Part shown: positions 16,458-25,083 of the stretch, piece by piece | Numbering within the stretch: the stretch's first letter is position 1 | Layout: every line of letters begins with the position of its first letter | From: Bacteroidota bacterium | Lineage (GTDB): Bacteria > Bacteroidota > Bacteroidia > Flavobacteriales > Flavobacteriaceae | Direction: 5' to 3' | Assembly (NCBI GenBank): GCA_023386585.1 | Contig: JAEWJM010000021.1 | Span: 1-64,000, forward strand | Length of the DNA stretch: 64,000 nt | Notes under the pieces: model-generated | Told to the model about the DNA's origin: nothing | The model's input: the letters and a program-made list of their open reading frames with translations, nothing else | Database searches by the model: none | Made by a program: the position numbers and the translations under genes

Positions 16458-18725
16458 ATGGCATTTGATATTGACATGATAAAAAAAGTGTATGCTCAAA
16501 TCGGCCAACGCGTCGATAAGGCTCGGGAGCTGACAGGGCGTCCGCTTACACTGACCGAAAAAATATTGTACTCACATCTTTGGGAAGGCGAACCGGTAAA
16601 AACGTATGCGAGAAGCAAGGATTACGTTGATTTCGCTCCCGACCGCGTAGCCTGCCAGGATGCGACCGCACAAATGGCGCTTCTGCAGTTCATGCACGCT
16701 CAAAAAAAGAAAGTTGCGGTTCCGACCACAGTTCACTGCGATCACCTGATCCAGGCGAAAGTCGACGCGGCTACCGATCTTGCTCGCGCAAAAACACAAA
16801 GCAATGAGGTTTTTGAATTCCTCTCATCGGTTTCTGATAAATATGGAATCGGGTTCTGGAAACCGGGCGCGGGAATCATTCACCAGGTTGTACTCGAAAA
16901 TTACGCCTTTCCGGGCGGAATGATGATCGGGACCGACTCGCATACGGTGAATGCCGGCGGACTCGGGATGATTGCGATCGGAGTTGGTGGTGCCGATGCG
17001 GTCGATGTAATGTCGGGAATGGCCTGGGAGCTTAAATTTCCAAAATTAATCGGCGTTAAGCTGACCGGAAAGCTTTCAGGCTGGACGGCTCCGAAAGATG
17101 TAATATTAAAAGTTTCCGGAATCCTTACCGTTAAAGGCGGAACCGGCGCAGTGATCGAATACTTCGGCGAAGGTGCAAAAGCAATGTCATGTACCGGAAA
17201 AGCCACGATCTGCAACATGGGCGCAGAAGTCGGTGCAACGACGTCAACTTTTGGCTACGACGAATCGATGTCGCGTTACCTTCGCACAACCAACCGCGCC
17301 GAAGTCGCCGATGCCGCCGACCAGATTGCGCAATACCTTACCGGCGACCCGGAAGTTTATGCAAATCCCGAGCAGTATTTCGACCAGGTCATCGAAATCA
17401 ATCTTTCCGAACTGGAGCCGCATCTTAACGGCCCGTTCACTCCCGATCTCGCTACGCCAATTTCGAAAATGCGCGAGGAAGCGATCAAAAACAACTGGCC
17501 GATAAAAATCCAATATGGACTCATCGGTTCGTGCACCAACTCGTCATACGAAGATATTTCGCGCGCAGCCTCGCTGGCCAAGCAGGTTGCCGATAAAAAT
17601 CTAAAGATAAAATCCAACTTTACCATTACTCCAGGCTCTGAAGTCGTCCGCTATACCGTAGAACGCGACGGCTATATCGATACCTTTGAAAAGATCGGCG
17701 CGACCGTTTTTGCAAATGCGTGCGGACCGTGCATCGGAATGTGGGACAGGGAAGGTGCCGAAAAAGAAGAACGCAACACCATCGTCCACTCGTTCAACCG
17801 GAACTTCTCCAAACGTGCCGACGGCAACCCGAACACGCTGGCTTTTGTTGGATCGCCCGAACTGGTGACCGCAATGGCAATTGCCGGAGATCTGGGCTTT
17901 AATCCGCTGACCGATACGCTAATCAACGAGGACGGCATCGAAGTTATGCTGGACGAACCATCAGGTTTCGAGCTTCCGCCACGCGGATTTTCAGTAGAAG
18001 ATGCCGGTTTCCAGGAACCTTCCGAAGACGGTTCGGACGTTCAGGTCGTGGTTAGCCCAACATCCGAAAGGCTTCAACTTCTTGCGCCGTTCGAGCCATG
18101 GGACGGAAACAATATCATGGGCGCGCGTTTGCTGATAAAAGCTTTCGGAAAATGTACAACCGATCATATTTCGATGGCCGGGCCTTGGCTGCGCTACCGC
18201 GGTCATCTCGACAACATTTCAAACAACATGCTGATTGGTGCGGTGAACGCATTCAACCAGAAGACAAACTCGGTGAAAAACCAGATTACCGGCCAATACG
18301 ATGCGGTGCCGGCCGTTCAGCGCGCTTACAAAGCCGCCGGGATTCCGAGCGTCGTCGTGGGCGACCACAATTATGGAGAAGGTTCTTCACGCGAGCACGC
18401 GGCGATGGAACCGCGTTTCCTCGGAGTGCGAGCCGTGCTGGTAAAATCGTTTGCGCGTATTCACGAAACCAACCTGAAAAAACAGGGAATGCTCGGACTC
18501 ACCTTTGCGAATGAGAACGATTACGACCTAATCCAGGAAAACGATTTGTTCAACTTCATCGACCTTAAGGAATTTGCGCCGGGCAAGCCGCTCACGATCG
18601 AACTCATCCACGACGATGGCTCGAAAGATATGATCCTGGCAAACCACACGTATAATGAAGGCCAGATCGGATGGTTCAAAGCCGGCTCGGCACTGAACCT
18701 GATCGCCGCTGCGGGTAACGCATAA
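16458..18725 (+). CDS. acn: Aconitate hydratase (aconitase)
   Basis: Interconverts citrate and isocitrate in the TCA cycle, using a [4Fe-4S] cluster. At 755 residues (start ATG 16458, MAFDIDMIKKVYAQIG) it has the length of the mitochondrial-type aconitases found in Bacteroidota. Substrate and cluster motifs: GTDSHTVNAGGLGM, the cluster cysteine in GSCTNSSYEDISRA, the CGPC pair in NACGPCIGMWDREG, and the C-terminal swivel-domain motifs DHISMAGPWLRYRGHL and NYGEGSSREHAA. An upstream in-frame start at 16419 is not supported. The gene is single, with its own terminator. Confidence 0.97.
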   Translation: MAFDIDMIKKVYAQIGQRVDKARELTGRPLTLTEKILYSHLWEGEPVKTYARSKDYVDFAPDRVACQDATAQMALLQFMHAQKKKVAVPTTVHCDHLIQAKVDAATDLARAKTQSNEVFEFLSSVSDKYGIGFWKPGAGIIHQVVLENYAFPGGMMIGTDSHTVNAGGLGMIAIGVGGADAVDVMSGMAWELKFPKLIGVKLTGKLSGWTAPKDVILKVSGILTVKGGTGAVIEYFGEGAKAMSCTGKATICNMGAEVGATTSTFGYDESMSRYLRTTNRAEVADAADQIAQYLTGDPEVYANPEQYFDQVIEINLSELEPHLNGPFTPDLATPISKMREEAIKNNWPIKIQYGLIGSCTNSSYEDISRAASLAKQVADKNLKIKSNFTITPGSEVVRYTVERDGYIDTFEKIGATVFANACGPCIGMWDREGAEKEERNTIVHSFNRNFSKRADGNPNTLAFVGSPELVTAMAIAGDLGFNPLTDTLINEDGIEVMLDEPSGFELPPRGFSVEDAGFQEPSEDGSDVQVVVSPTSERLQLLAPFEPWDGNNIMGARLLIKAFGKCTTDHISMAGPWLRYRGHLDNISNNMLIGAVNAFNQKTNSVKNQITGQYDAVPAVQRAYKAAGIPSVVVGDHNYGEGSSREHAAMEPRFLGVRAVLVKSFARIHETNLKKQGMLGLTFANENDYDLIQENDLFNFIDLKEFAPGKPLTIELIHDDGSKDMILANHTYNEGQIGWFKAGSALNLIAAAGNA

Positions 18726-18743
18726 ACTACAAATTGAAAATTG

Positions 18744-18769
18744 AGCTTCCTTCGGGAAGCTTTTTTTTT
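18744..18769 (+). terminator. Intrinsic terminator of aconitase
   Basis: AGCTTCC-TTCG-GGAAGCT followed by nine T, 18 bases after the stop codon. Confidence 0.9.
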
Positions 18770-18799
18770 GAAGCTTTTGCTTCGCCGGTTCGCTCATTT

Positions 18800-18884
18800 G
18801 GAGCTCGGTCCTGCTCTTCGCTGTATCCGCAGTTTCGCGAACGCCGCGAAACTGCGGGATGCCGCTGCGATCAGGGCTAGGGCG
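18800..18884 (+). repeat. Palindromic interspersed repeat, copy A
   Basis: Conserved left arm GGTCCTGCTCTTCGCTGTAT and right arm GGATGCCGCTGCGATCAGGG-CTAGGG enclose a perfect 13-bp inverted repeat (CCGCAGTTTCGCG at 18827-18839, its complement at 18845-18857). Copy B, at 20442-20547, has the same arms in reverse orientation but a different, equally self-complementary stem. The two copies bracket the amino acid permease gene. I recall similar elements scattered in flavobacterial genomes, but cannot confirm that here. Confidence 0.75.
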
Positions 18885-18979
18885 AATTGCGAATAACTGT
18901 GTTCATTTCTTGTTTTGGGCCCTCAGAGGCAGCGTTAAAAAATGTATATCTTTAGCCGCAACAAACCAAAACCCTTCAA

Positions 18980-20407
18980 ATGGACGAAACCAAAAACGAA
19001 GACTTTAAACGCGAACTCGGCCTTCTCGACGGAACAATGCTGGTCGTGGGATCGATGATCGGCTCGGGGATTTTCATCGTGAGCTCCGACATGATGCGCC
19101 AGGTTGGATCGGGCGCCTGGCTGATCGCGATCTGGGTCATCACCGGAATTGCAACAATAATCGCTGCCGTGAGCTACGGTGAATTGAGCGCCATGTTCCC
19201 AAAAGCCGGCGGACAATACGTTTATCTTCAGGAGGCTTATGGCAGATTAGTCGCCTTTCTTTACGGATGGAGCTTTTTTGCGGTCATACAAACCGGCACC
19301 ATAGCCGCAGTTGGCGTGGCGTTTTCGAAATTTGCGGCTTACCTTTTTGAACCTTTCAGTGAAGACAATATTCTTATTTCGGCAGGCTGGTTCCAGTTCA
19401 GCGCCGCTCAGCTCGTGGCGATCATTACCATTATACTGCTGAGCTACCTGAACAGCCGCGGCGTTAAAAACAGCAAAATCCTTCAAACAGTCCTTACGAT
19501 CATCAAGATTCTTTCGCTGCTCGGGTTAACGATCTTCGGATTGTTATTCGCTGCCAAAGCCGAAATATGGAATGCCAACTGGGCAATGGGCTGGCACGCA
19601 TCTGCGTTTAATACCGAATCGGCTTCCTGGCTTCCCATTGGCACCACCGCGTTGATTACCGGAATATCGGCGGCGCTCGTGGGATCGCTTTTTTCAAGCG
19701 ATGCGTGGAACGGTGTTACTTTTATTGCCGCAGAGATCCGCAACCCAAAGCGAAATGTCGGCCTCAGCCTTTTCCTTGGGACATTAATCGTCAGCATTAT
19801 TTATGTGCTGGCGAATGTCATGTATCTGGCAGTCGTTCCGATGAATGATATAGCGACCGCCAAATCGGATCGCGTTGCGGTTGTTGCCTCGCAATATATC
19901 TTTGGGAATGTGGGAACGCTGATCATTGCGGTCATGATCATGATATCGACTTTTGCGTGCAATAACGGACTCATCATGGCGGGCGCGCGGGTTTATTACA
20001 CGATGGCCAAAGACCGATTGTTCTTTAAGCGCGCCGCGAACCTGAACGATGCGCATGTCCCGGCACGGGCACTTTGGGTGCAATGCATCTGGGCGTCGGC
20101 GTTGTGCCTGACGGGAAAGTACGGTGCACTACTTGACTTCGTAGTGATTATTGTGCTGATTTTTTACATTCTTACGATCTGGGGAATTTTCAGGCTGCGC
20201 GCTAAAATGCCCAACGCCGAACGTCCGTACAAAGCCTTCGGCTATCCATTTTTGCCATTGCTTTACATCGTTTTTGCTAGTGCACTGTCGGTTTTGTTGC
20301 TGATCACGCGGCCCGATACCTGCGGCTGGGGCGTTGCGATCATGCTCGCCGGAATCCCGATTTACTATCTGAATAAGCGGAAGATCGCCGGAGAGGTTAC
20401 TTCATAA
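18980..20407 (+). CDS. Amino acid permease of the APC superfamily
   Basis: A 475-residue transporter with about 12 transmembrane segments. The first helix carries the family's substrate-binding signature GSMIGSGIFIV (residues about 24-34), and AGGQYVYLQEAYG follows the third. This pattern is typical of the LAT-like/SteT branch of APC transporters, which exchange or import neutral amino acids; the exact substrate cannot be told. A TATCTTTA element at 18947-18954 is a possible -7 region. Copies A and B of a palindromic repeat flank the gene in opposite orientation. The gene itself looks intact. Confidence 0.9.
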   Translation: MDETKNEDFKRELGLLDGTMLVVGSMIGSGIFIVSSDMMRQVGSGAWLIAIWVITGIATIIAAVSYGELSAMFPKAGGQYVYLQEAYGRLVAFLYGWSFFAVIQTGTIAAVGVAFSKFAAYLFEPFSEDNILISAGWFQFSAAQLVAIITIILLSYLNSRGVKNSKILQTVLTIIKILSLLGLTIFGLLFAAKAEIWNANWAMGWHASAFNTESASWLPIGTTALITGISAALVGSLFSSDAWNGVTFIAAEIRNPKRNVGLSLFLGTLIVSIIYVLANVMYLAVVPMNDIATAKSDRVAVVASQYIFGNVGTLIIAVMIMISTFACNNGLIMAGARVYYTMAKDRLFFKRAANLNDAHVPARALWVQCIWASALCLTGKYGALLDFVVIIVLIFYILTIWGIFRLRAKMPNAERPYKAFGYPFLPLLYIVFASALSVLLLITRPDTCGWGVAIMLAGIPIYYLNKRKIAGEVTS

Positions 20408-20441
20408 ATAAAAAGAGCAAAACAGCTCCTTTTTTTGTTTC

Positions 20442-20547
20442 GGCCTTAGCCCGGATAGCAGCGACATCCTTTTTATTGCCGCGGACTTATGACTTGAAGA
20501 TTCAGCCGTGCAATAAAAAGATACAGCGGATAGCCGGACCCAGCTTC
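20442..20547 (-). repeat. Palindromic interspersed repeat, copy B (inverted relative to copy A)
   Basis: Read on the minus strand it starts GGGTCCGGCTATCCGCTGTAT and ends GGATGTCGCTGCTATCCGGG-CTAAGG, aligning with both arms of copy A. The inner stem is TTTTTATTGC (20470-20479) with GCAATAAAAA (20510-20519) around a 30-base loop. The stem sequence is quite unlike copy A, yet pairing is kept. Confidence 0.75.
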
Positions 20548-20577
20548 AAAAAAAAATCCGCCTTTTAAAAGCGGATT
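20546..20577 (-). terminator. Intrinsic terminator of the GAPDH gene
   Basis: On the minus strand AATCCGC pairs with GCGGATT (20555-20561 with 20571-20577) around a loop of about nine bases, followed by a long T run that touches repeat copy B. Confidence 0.8.
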
Positions 20578-20589
20578 CTTTAGTATCTG

Positions 20590-22032
20590 TTAGTAGTAGG
20601 TGTACCTTCTTACTTTTGAGATGTATTTGGCCAGTCGGATTACCTGATGGCTGTAACCGTATTCGTTGTCGTACCAAACATAGAGCACGATGTTTTTGCC
20701 GTCGCCGGAAACGATAGTCGCGTTGCTGTCGTAGATTGATGGCGCCGATGTTCCTACGATATCAGACGAAACGAGCTCGTTGTTGAGCGAATATTTGATC
20801 TGCTCGACCAATTCGCCTTCGAGCGCATATTTCTTCATGATGGCGTTAACTTCTTCAACGTTGGTCGTGCGCTCGACTTCGAGGTTCAACACTACCAGCG
20901 ATCCATTCGGAACAGGTACGCGAATCGCATTCGAGGTCAGTTTTCCGGCCAATGACGGCAACGCTTTTGCAACCGCACTTCCGGCGCCCGTCTCGGTGAT
21001 TACCATGTTCAATGCGGCTGCACGTCCGCGGCGGTATTTTTTGTGCATGTTGTCAACCAGGTTCTGGTCGTTTGTGTAAGCGTGGATGGTTTCCAAATGG
21101 CCTTTTACGACTCCGAGCGTATCCTCAACGGCTTTCAGGATCGGCGTGATCGCGTTTGTCGTGCACGATGCTGCAGAGAAAATGTTGACTTCATCCGGGT
21201 TATAATCATTCTGGTTGACTCCGTGAACGATGTTCGGAACGCCTTTTCCGGGAGCTGTGAGCAACACTTTGTCGACTCCACCCGAAGTAAGATGCCTTGC
21301 CAGCGCTTCCTGCGTGGTAAAAGCTCCGGTATTGTCAATTACGAGCGCTTCGTTGATTCCGTATTTTGTATAATCGATGTCTTCAGGAGCGTTCGCCGTG
21401 ATGATATGAACGGTCGTTCCATTGATTATAAGTGCATTGTTTTCAGGATCGGCAACTACTGAACCCTGGAAATCGCCGTGAATCGAATCGTAGCGAAGCA
21501 GGGAAGCACGTTTTTCGAGGCTTGTCGCGTCATTCTTATCGCGGGTTACGATTGCACGCAACCTGAGCTGGTTTCCGCGGCCGGTTTTTGACATGAGTTC
21601 GCGTGCGAGGAGTCGGCCGATACGTCCAAACCCATAAAGAACAACGTCTTTCGGCTTGTTGTTGCGGAAATCTTTGGCGTTGCGAAGTTTGTCGAGTACG
21701 AACGAAGTTGCGTCGTTGTACTTTTCATCCTCAAGGAAATACTCATACGTGAGCTTGCCGATGTCGAGTTTACTAGGCGGAAGGTCGAGTGACAATATTG
21801 CCTTTGCGATTTCTACCGAGTCAAAAATGGTGATCGGTTTTCCGACAAATTCGCCGGCGTACTCGTGAAGATTGATGATTTCACTGACATTTTTGTCGAT
21901 CAGCTGGTTTCGGAAGAGTACCATTTCGATGGCTTTGTCGTACCAAAGGTCGCTGATGATTTTGATGAATTCGACTCCGGCCCGTCGCCTGTCGGCTTGG
22001 AATGCAAGCTCTTTTTCGTAGGTGTGGATCAT
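20590..22032 (-). CDS. gap: Glyceraldehyde-3-phosphate dehydrogenase, long form
   Basis: A 480-residue protein, about 140 longer than classical GAPDH. Residues 1 to about 125 form an extra helical N-terminal region with no domain I can name. The catalytic part then follows: Rossmann motif VVLYGFGRIGRLLAREL, the active-site segment FSAASCTTNAITP with the nucleophilic Cys, the HAYTNDQNLVDN loop, and WYDNEYGYSHQ near the end. It oxidises glyceraldehyde 3-phosphate to 1,3-bisphosphoglycerate or the reverse. Long forms of this type occur across Bacteroidota; the cofactor (NAD or NADP) and direction are not clear from sequence. It is monocistronic, with a promoter at 22073-22102 and a terminator. 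Confidence 0.93.
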   Translation of the reverse strand: MIHTYEKELAFQADRRRAGVEFIKIISDLWYDKAIEMVLFRNQLIDKNVSEIINLHEYAGEFVGKPITIFDSVEIAKAILSLDLPPSKLDIGKLTYEYFLEDEKYNDATSFVLDKLRNAKDFRNNKPKDVVLYGFGRIGRLLARELMSKTGRGNQLRLRAIVTRDKNDATSLEKRASLLRYDSIHGDFQGSVVADPENNALIINGTTVHIITANAPEDIDYTKYGINEALVIDNTGAFTTQEALARHLTSGGVDKVLLTAPGKGVPNIVHGVNQNDYNPDEVNIFSAASCTTNAITPILKAVEDTLGVVKGHLETIHAYTNDQNLVDNMHKKYRRGRAAALNMVITETGAGSAVAKALPSLAGKLTSNAIRVPVPNGSLVVLNLEVERTTNVEEVNAIMKKYALEGELVEQIKYSLNNELVSSDIVGTSAPSIYDSNATIVSGDGKNIVLYVWYDNEYGYSHQVIRLAKYISKVRRYTYY

Positions 22033-22072
22033 GATTTAAAAGAAGTTAGTGTTGTTTTTTCTTTTGATGGTG

Positions 22073-22102
22073 CAAAAGTACCTATTTCAAACGTTTTCGT
22101 AA
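22073..22102 (-). promoter_or_regulatory. Promoter of the GAPDH gene
   Basis: TACTTTTG (22073-22080, minus strand) with TTA 19 bases upstream: one mismatch from TTG-N19-TAnnTTTG. It lies 41 bases before the ATG. Confidence 0.65.
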
Positions 22103-22154
22103 AATTTTCCGAAGGTTAATAACCTGTAATTTTGGCGTTTTGTCGAATTTCCAA

Positions 22155-22186
22155 ATAAAAAAAACCGGCACCTTTCGGAACCGGTT
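22155..22186 (-). terminator. Intrinsic terminator of the HtrA protease gene
   Basis: On the minus strand AACCGG and CCGGTT pair around a 12-base loop that can itself pair (TTCC/GG), followed by eight T. Confidence 0.75.
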
Positions 22187-22207
22187 CAGAAATCGTGAAC
22201 TTTGCCT

Positions 22208-23608
22208 TTAAATGATAACGCGTAGGAGTTGTCCTGCTTTATTTACCATTTCGATCCTGATGCTTTGATTTTCGTCTTTGTTGCTCAGGATTCGGGAAAC
22301 GGTTTCCACATCTACCGCTTTCGCATTATCGACACTCAGGATTATGTTGCCTTTCAGTTCATCGTAATACGGTGCGAGGCTTTCGTTATTGATATCCTTG
22401 ATTTTTACTCCGTAATCCAATTTGAACCTTTTCTTATCGGCAGCTGAAATATTTTCAAGTTCAATTCCCTTGAACTCGGTGCTCACAAATTCGTTTTTGC
22501 TAAGCATTACCGGAACGGTCATCGTTTTTTCGCCGCGCTTGAAAGTGACTTCCACCTTGTCGTTCGGCCGTTTTGTGTTGATGACACTGGCAAGGTCGGA
22601 ATAGGTCGAAATCGGATGGTTATCAATCTTGATGATCACGTCACCTTTTGTCAGGCCTGCTTTTTCTGCGCCTGTATTTTGGTTGACTTTATTGATATAG
22701 AATCCGTCGATGTCTTTGATGCCGAGCTCTTTTGAAGCAGCAGGGTTGAGTTCACCGCCTTCAACACCCAGAATGCCGCGCTGTACGTTTCCGTATTCCA
22801 TAATGTCTTCGACGATCTTACGCGTAATGTTGGAAGGCACCGCGAAGGAATAGCCGACGTACGATCCTGTCATCGACGAGATCATGGTATTGATTCCGAT
22901 CAGTTCGCCATTGGTGTTCACGAGCGCGCCGCCGCTGTTGCCGGGGTTTACGGCAGCGTCGGTCTGGATAAATGACTGGATTCCGTTGCTGTCGAGGTTA
23001 CGGGCTTTGGCGGAAACGATTCCCGCGGTAACTGTCGAGTTGAGGTTGTACGGGTTTCCGATCGCGAGCACCCATTCGCCGACTTTCACATTATCAGAAT
23101 CCGCGAATGTGGTATAAGGAAGCTTTTCATCGGCATCGATCTTCAGCAGCGCGATGTCCATTTTTGAATCGGTTCCTATAAGTTTGGCTTTATATACTTT
23201 CTTGTTGTTGAGGGTAATCTCAATGTCGGATGCGTCTTTGATCACATGGTTGTTGGTCACGATGTAACCGTCTTCCGAAATGATCACGCCCGAACCGGTT
23301 CCAACCTGTTCCTGCTGTTGTCCGCCACGGTAGCCGTAGAAGAATTCAAGCATGGGATTGTTGATCGTGCGGTAGGACACGTTTTTTACGTGAACTACAT
23401 AATGGACCGCCTTGTCGGCAGCTTCGGTAAAATCAAGCACTTCGCCTGATAATCCGACCGGCCTTAAATATGAGTTTGCCGGTGCAGTAGTGACGATATT
23501 TTTCTTGTCTGACATAAAACCGTCATCGTCAATAAACAGTTTGTATGCGCCGAGCGTAGTCGCACCGCTAAGCAATGACACCATGAATAAGCTCGAAAAA
23601 TTTTTCAT
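22208..23608 (-). CDS. htrA: HtrA/Deg-family periplasmic serine protease
   Basis: A 466-residue trypsin-like protease and chaperone that removes misfolded envelope proteins. The N-terminus is a membrane anchor or signal (MKNFSSLFMVSLLSGATTLG). The catalytic triad is visible: His in TNNHVIKDAS, Asp in SKMDIALLKID, and Ser in NPGNSGGALVN. Two PDZ domains follow (GILGVEGGEL onward, and the last 95 residues). The start is ATG 23608; a TTG four codons upstream also opens the frame but gives nothing extra. It is divergent from dapF, and probably works beside the parvulins at 8.5-12.7 kb in outer-membrane quality control. Confidence 0.94.
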   Translation of the reverse strand: MKNFSSLFMVSLLSGATTLGAYKLFIDDDGFMSDKKNIVTTAPANSYLRPVGLSGEVLDFTEAADKAVHYVVHVKNVSYRTINNPMLEFFYGYRGGQQQEQVGTGSGVIISEDGYIVTNNHVIKDASDIEITLNNKKVYKAKLIGTDSKMDIALLKIDADEKLPYTTFADSDNVKVGEWVLAIGNPYNLNSTVTAGIVSAKARNLDSNGIQSFIQTDAAVNPGNSGGALVNTNGELIGINTMISSMTGSYVGYSFAVPSNITRKIVEDIMEYGNVQRGILGVEGGELNPAASKELGIKDIDGFYINKVNQNTGAEKAGLTKGDVIIKIDNHPISTYSDLASVINTKRPNDKVEVTFKRGEKTMTVPVMLSKNEFVSTEFKGIELENISAADKKRFKLDYGVKIKDINNESLAPYYDELKGNIILSVDNAKAVDVETVSRILSNKDENQSIRIEMVNKAGQLLRVII

Positions 23609-23682
23609 TTTTTCTAACAATTTAGATTTATGGAACGTAAAATTATATACATTTTATATCTGAAAATCCGGTTTAACTCACG

Positions 23683-23712
23683 TTTAACAATCAGCAGGTT
23701 GCAGTATATTTG
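23683..23712 (+). promoter_or_regulatory. Promoter of the dapF operon
   Basis: TATATTTG at 23705-23712 with TTT at 23683-23685, spaced by 19: one mismatch from the flavobacterial consensus. The ATG lies 21 bases downstream. Confidence 0.65.
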
Positions 23713-23733
23713 CAACTTTACGGGCGATAAAAA

Positions 23734-24516
23734 ATGGAAACCGAATTTTCAAAATACCACGGAACCGGAAACGATTTCGTGATGATCGATAACCGCGACG
23801 GCCGATTTCCCAAAGAAAATGCCATACTGGTCGAACGGCTTTGTGACCGCAGATTTGGCATTGGCGGTGACGGGCTTATCCTGCTGGAAGATGACAAAAG
23901 TTCCGATTTCCGGATGGTTTATTTCAATTCCGACGGGCGCGAAGGCTCCATGTGCGGCAATGGCGGCCGTTGTACCGTGGCTTTTGCGAGGCAATTGGGA
24001 CTGATTGGAAAGACTACAAAATTCAATGCTGCCGATGGCGCGCACGAAGCGGTTATTTCAGAATCGGGCGACATTTTACTGAAAATGCAAGATGTTTCCA
24101 AGATGGATATTAATCCGGATTATATCTTTTTAGATACCGGTTCACCACACCATATTGAATACGTTAAAAACCTTGGCGATGTAGATGTGAAAGTTCGTGG
24201 CGCAGAATTGCGGTACGGTGGACTTTACGGCGATGCAGGAAGCAACATCAACTTCGCTTTTCAGGAATCGGCTGACATTTTTTCAGTGCGAACTTATGAA
24301 CGCGGAGTTGAAGACGAGACATTCTCCTGCGGAACCGGCGCCGTTGCCGTTGCAATTGCTTCGCACGCAACAGGTAAAACGAAAGCCGAAAACATAGAAA
24401 TCCGCGTGCTTGGCGGATCGCTTCGCGTAAAATTTGAATCGAAAAACGGCATTTACCGGAATGTTGTATTATCCGGACCGGCCACATTTGTATATTCGGG
24501 AAAAATTTCAATCTGA
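23734..24516 (+). CDS. dapF: Diaminopimelate epimerase
   Basis: Converts LL-diaminopimelate to the meso form in lysine and peptidoglycan synthesis. 260 residues. Both catalytic cysteines are present: Cys74 in MCGNGGRC and Cys199 in SCGTGAVA, which act as the two acid/base thiols. The N-terminal KYHGTGNDFVMID motif is also typical. It is the first gene of an operon; its stop overlaps the next ATG by one base. Confidence 0.96.
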   Translation: METEFSKYHGTGNDFVMIDNRDGRFPKENAILVERLCDRRFGIGGDGLILLEDDKSSDFRMVYFNSDGREGSMCGNGGRCTVAFARQLGLIGKTTKFNAADGAHEAVISESGDILLKMQDVSKMDINPDYIFLDTGSPHHIEYVKNLGDVDVKVRGAELRYGGLYGDAGSNINFAFQESADIFSVRTYERGVEDETFSCGTGAVAVAIASHATGKTKAENIEIRVLGGSLRVKFESKNGIYRNVVLSGPATFVYSGKISI

Positions 24517-25073
24517 TGATGTCGCTGCAAGGAACACTTATCCATCTTCGGGCGCTTGAACCGGAAGATATCGATTTCCTTTACCGTACCGAAAACGATA
24601 AGGACGTTTGGCAGGTGAGCCATACGCAGACGCCTTTCAGTAAATACCTTCTTCAGCAATACCTCGACAATTCGCATCTTGACATTTATCAGGCGAAGCA
24701 GCTGCGGCTCGTGATTGCCAAAAATGACGATCGACAGCCAGTGGGAATGATCGACCTTTTCGATTTCGATCCGGCGAATTCGAGGGCGGGAATTGGAATT
24801 GTAGTTTCGGACGGAGGGCGCGGAAATGGCTACGGGACGGAAGCGCTCGCCCTGCTGATACCATACGCTTTCGGCGTTTTGAACCTTCATCAGCTTTATG
24901 CGAATATCGGCACCGAAAATATTCCAAGTTTAAAGCTTTTCTCTAAATTTGGCTTCCGCGAAGCAGGAATAAAAAAAGAATGGAATCGCTCCGGCGGAAA
25001 ATATCTTGACGAAGCGCTTTATCAACTAATCAATCATCAATCGGGCACCGGCGAACCGGCGCAGGACTTATAA
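24516..25073 (+). CDS. GNAT-family N-acetyltransferase (RimJ/RimL type)
   Basis: A 185-residue acetyltransferase. The N-terminal LIHLRALEPEDIDFLYRTEN is typical of the RimJ/RimL branch, and the acetyl-CoA-binding segment DGGRGNGYGTEAL is intact. The C-terminal FSKFGFREAG motif also fits. The acceptor may be a protein N-terminus or a small molecule; it cannot be decided. ATG codons at 24516 and 24519 both work. It sits between dapF and mltG with overlapping or very close ends. Confidence 0.9.
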   Translation: MMSLQGTLIHLRALEPEDIDFLYRTENDKDVWQVSHTQTPFSKYLLQQYLDNSHLDIYQAKQLRLVIAKNDDRQPVGMIDLFDFDPANSRAGIGIVVSDGGRGNGYGTEALALLIPYAFGVLNLHQLYANIGTENIPSLKLFSKFGFREAGIKKEWNRSGGKYLDEALYQLINHQSGTGEPAQDL

Positions 25074-25083
25074 TCACTCCACT

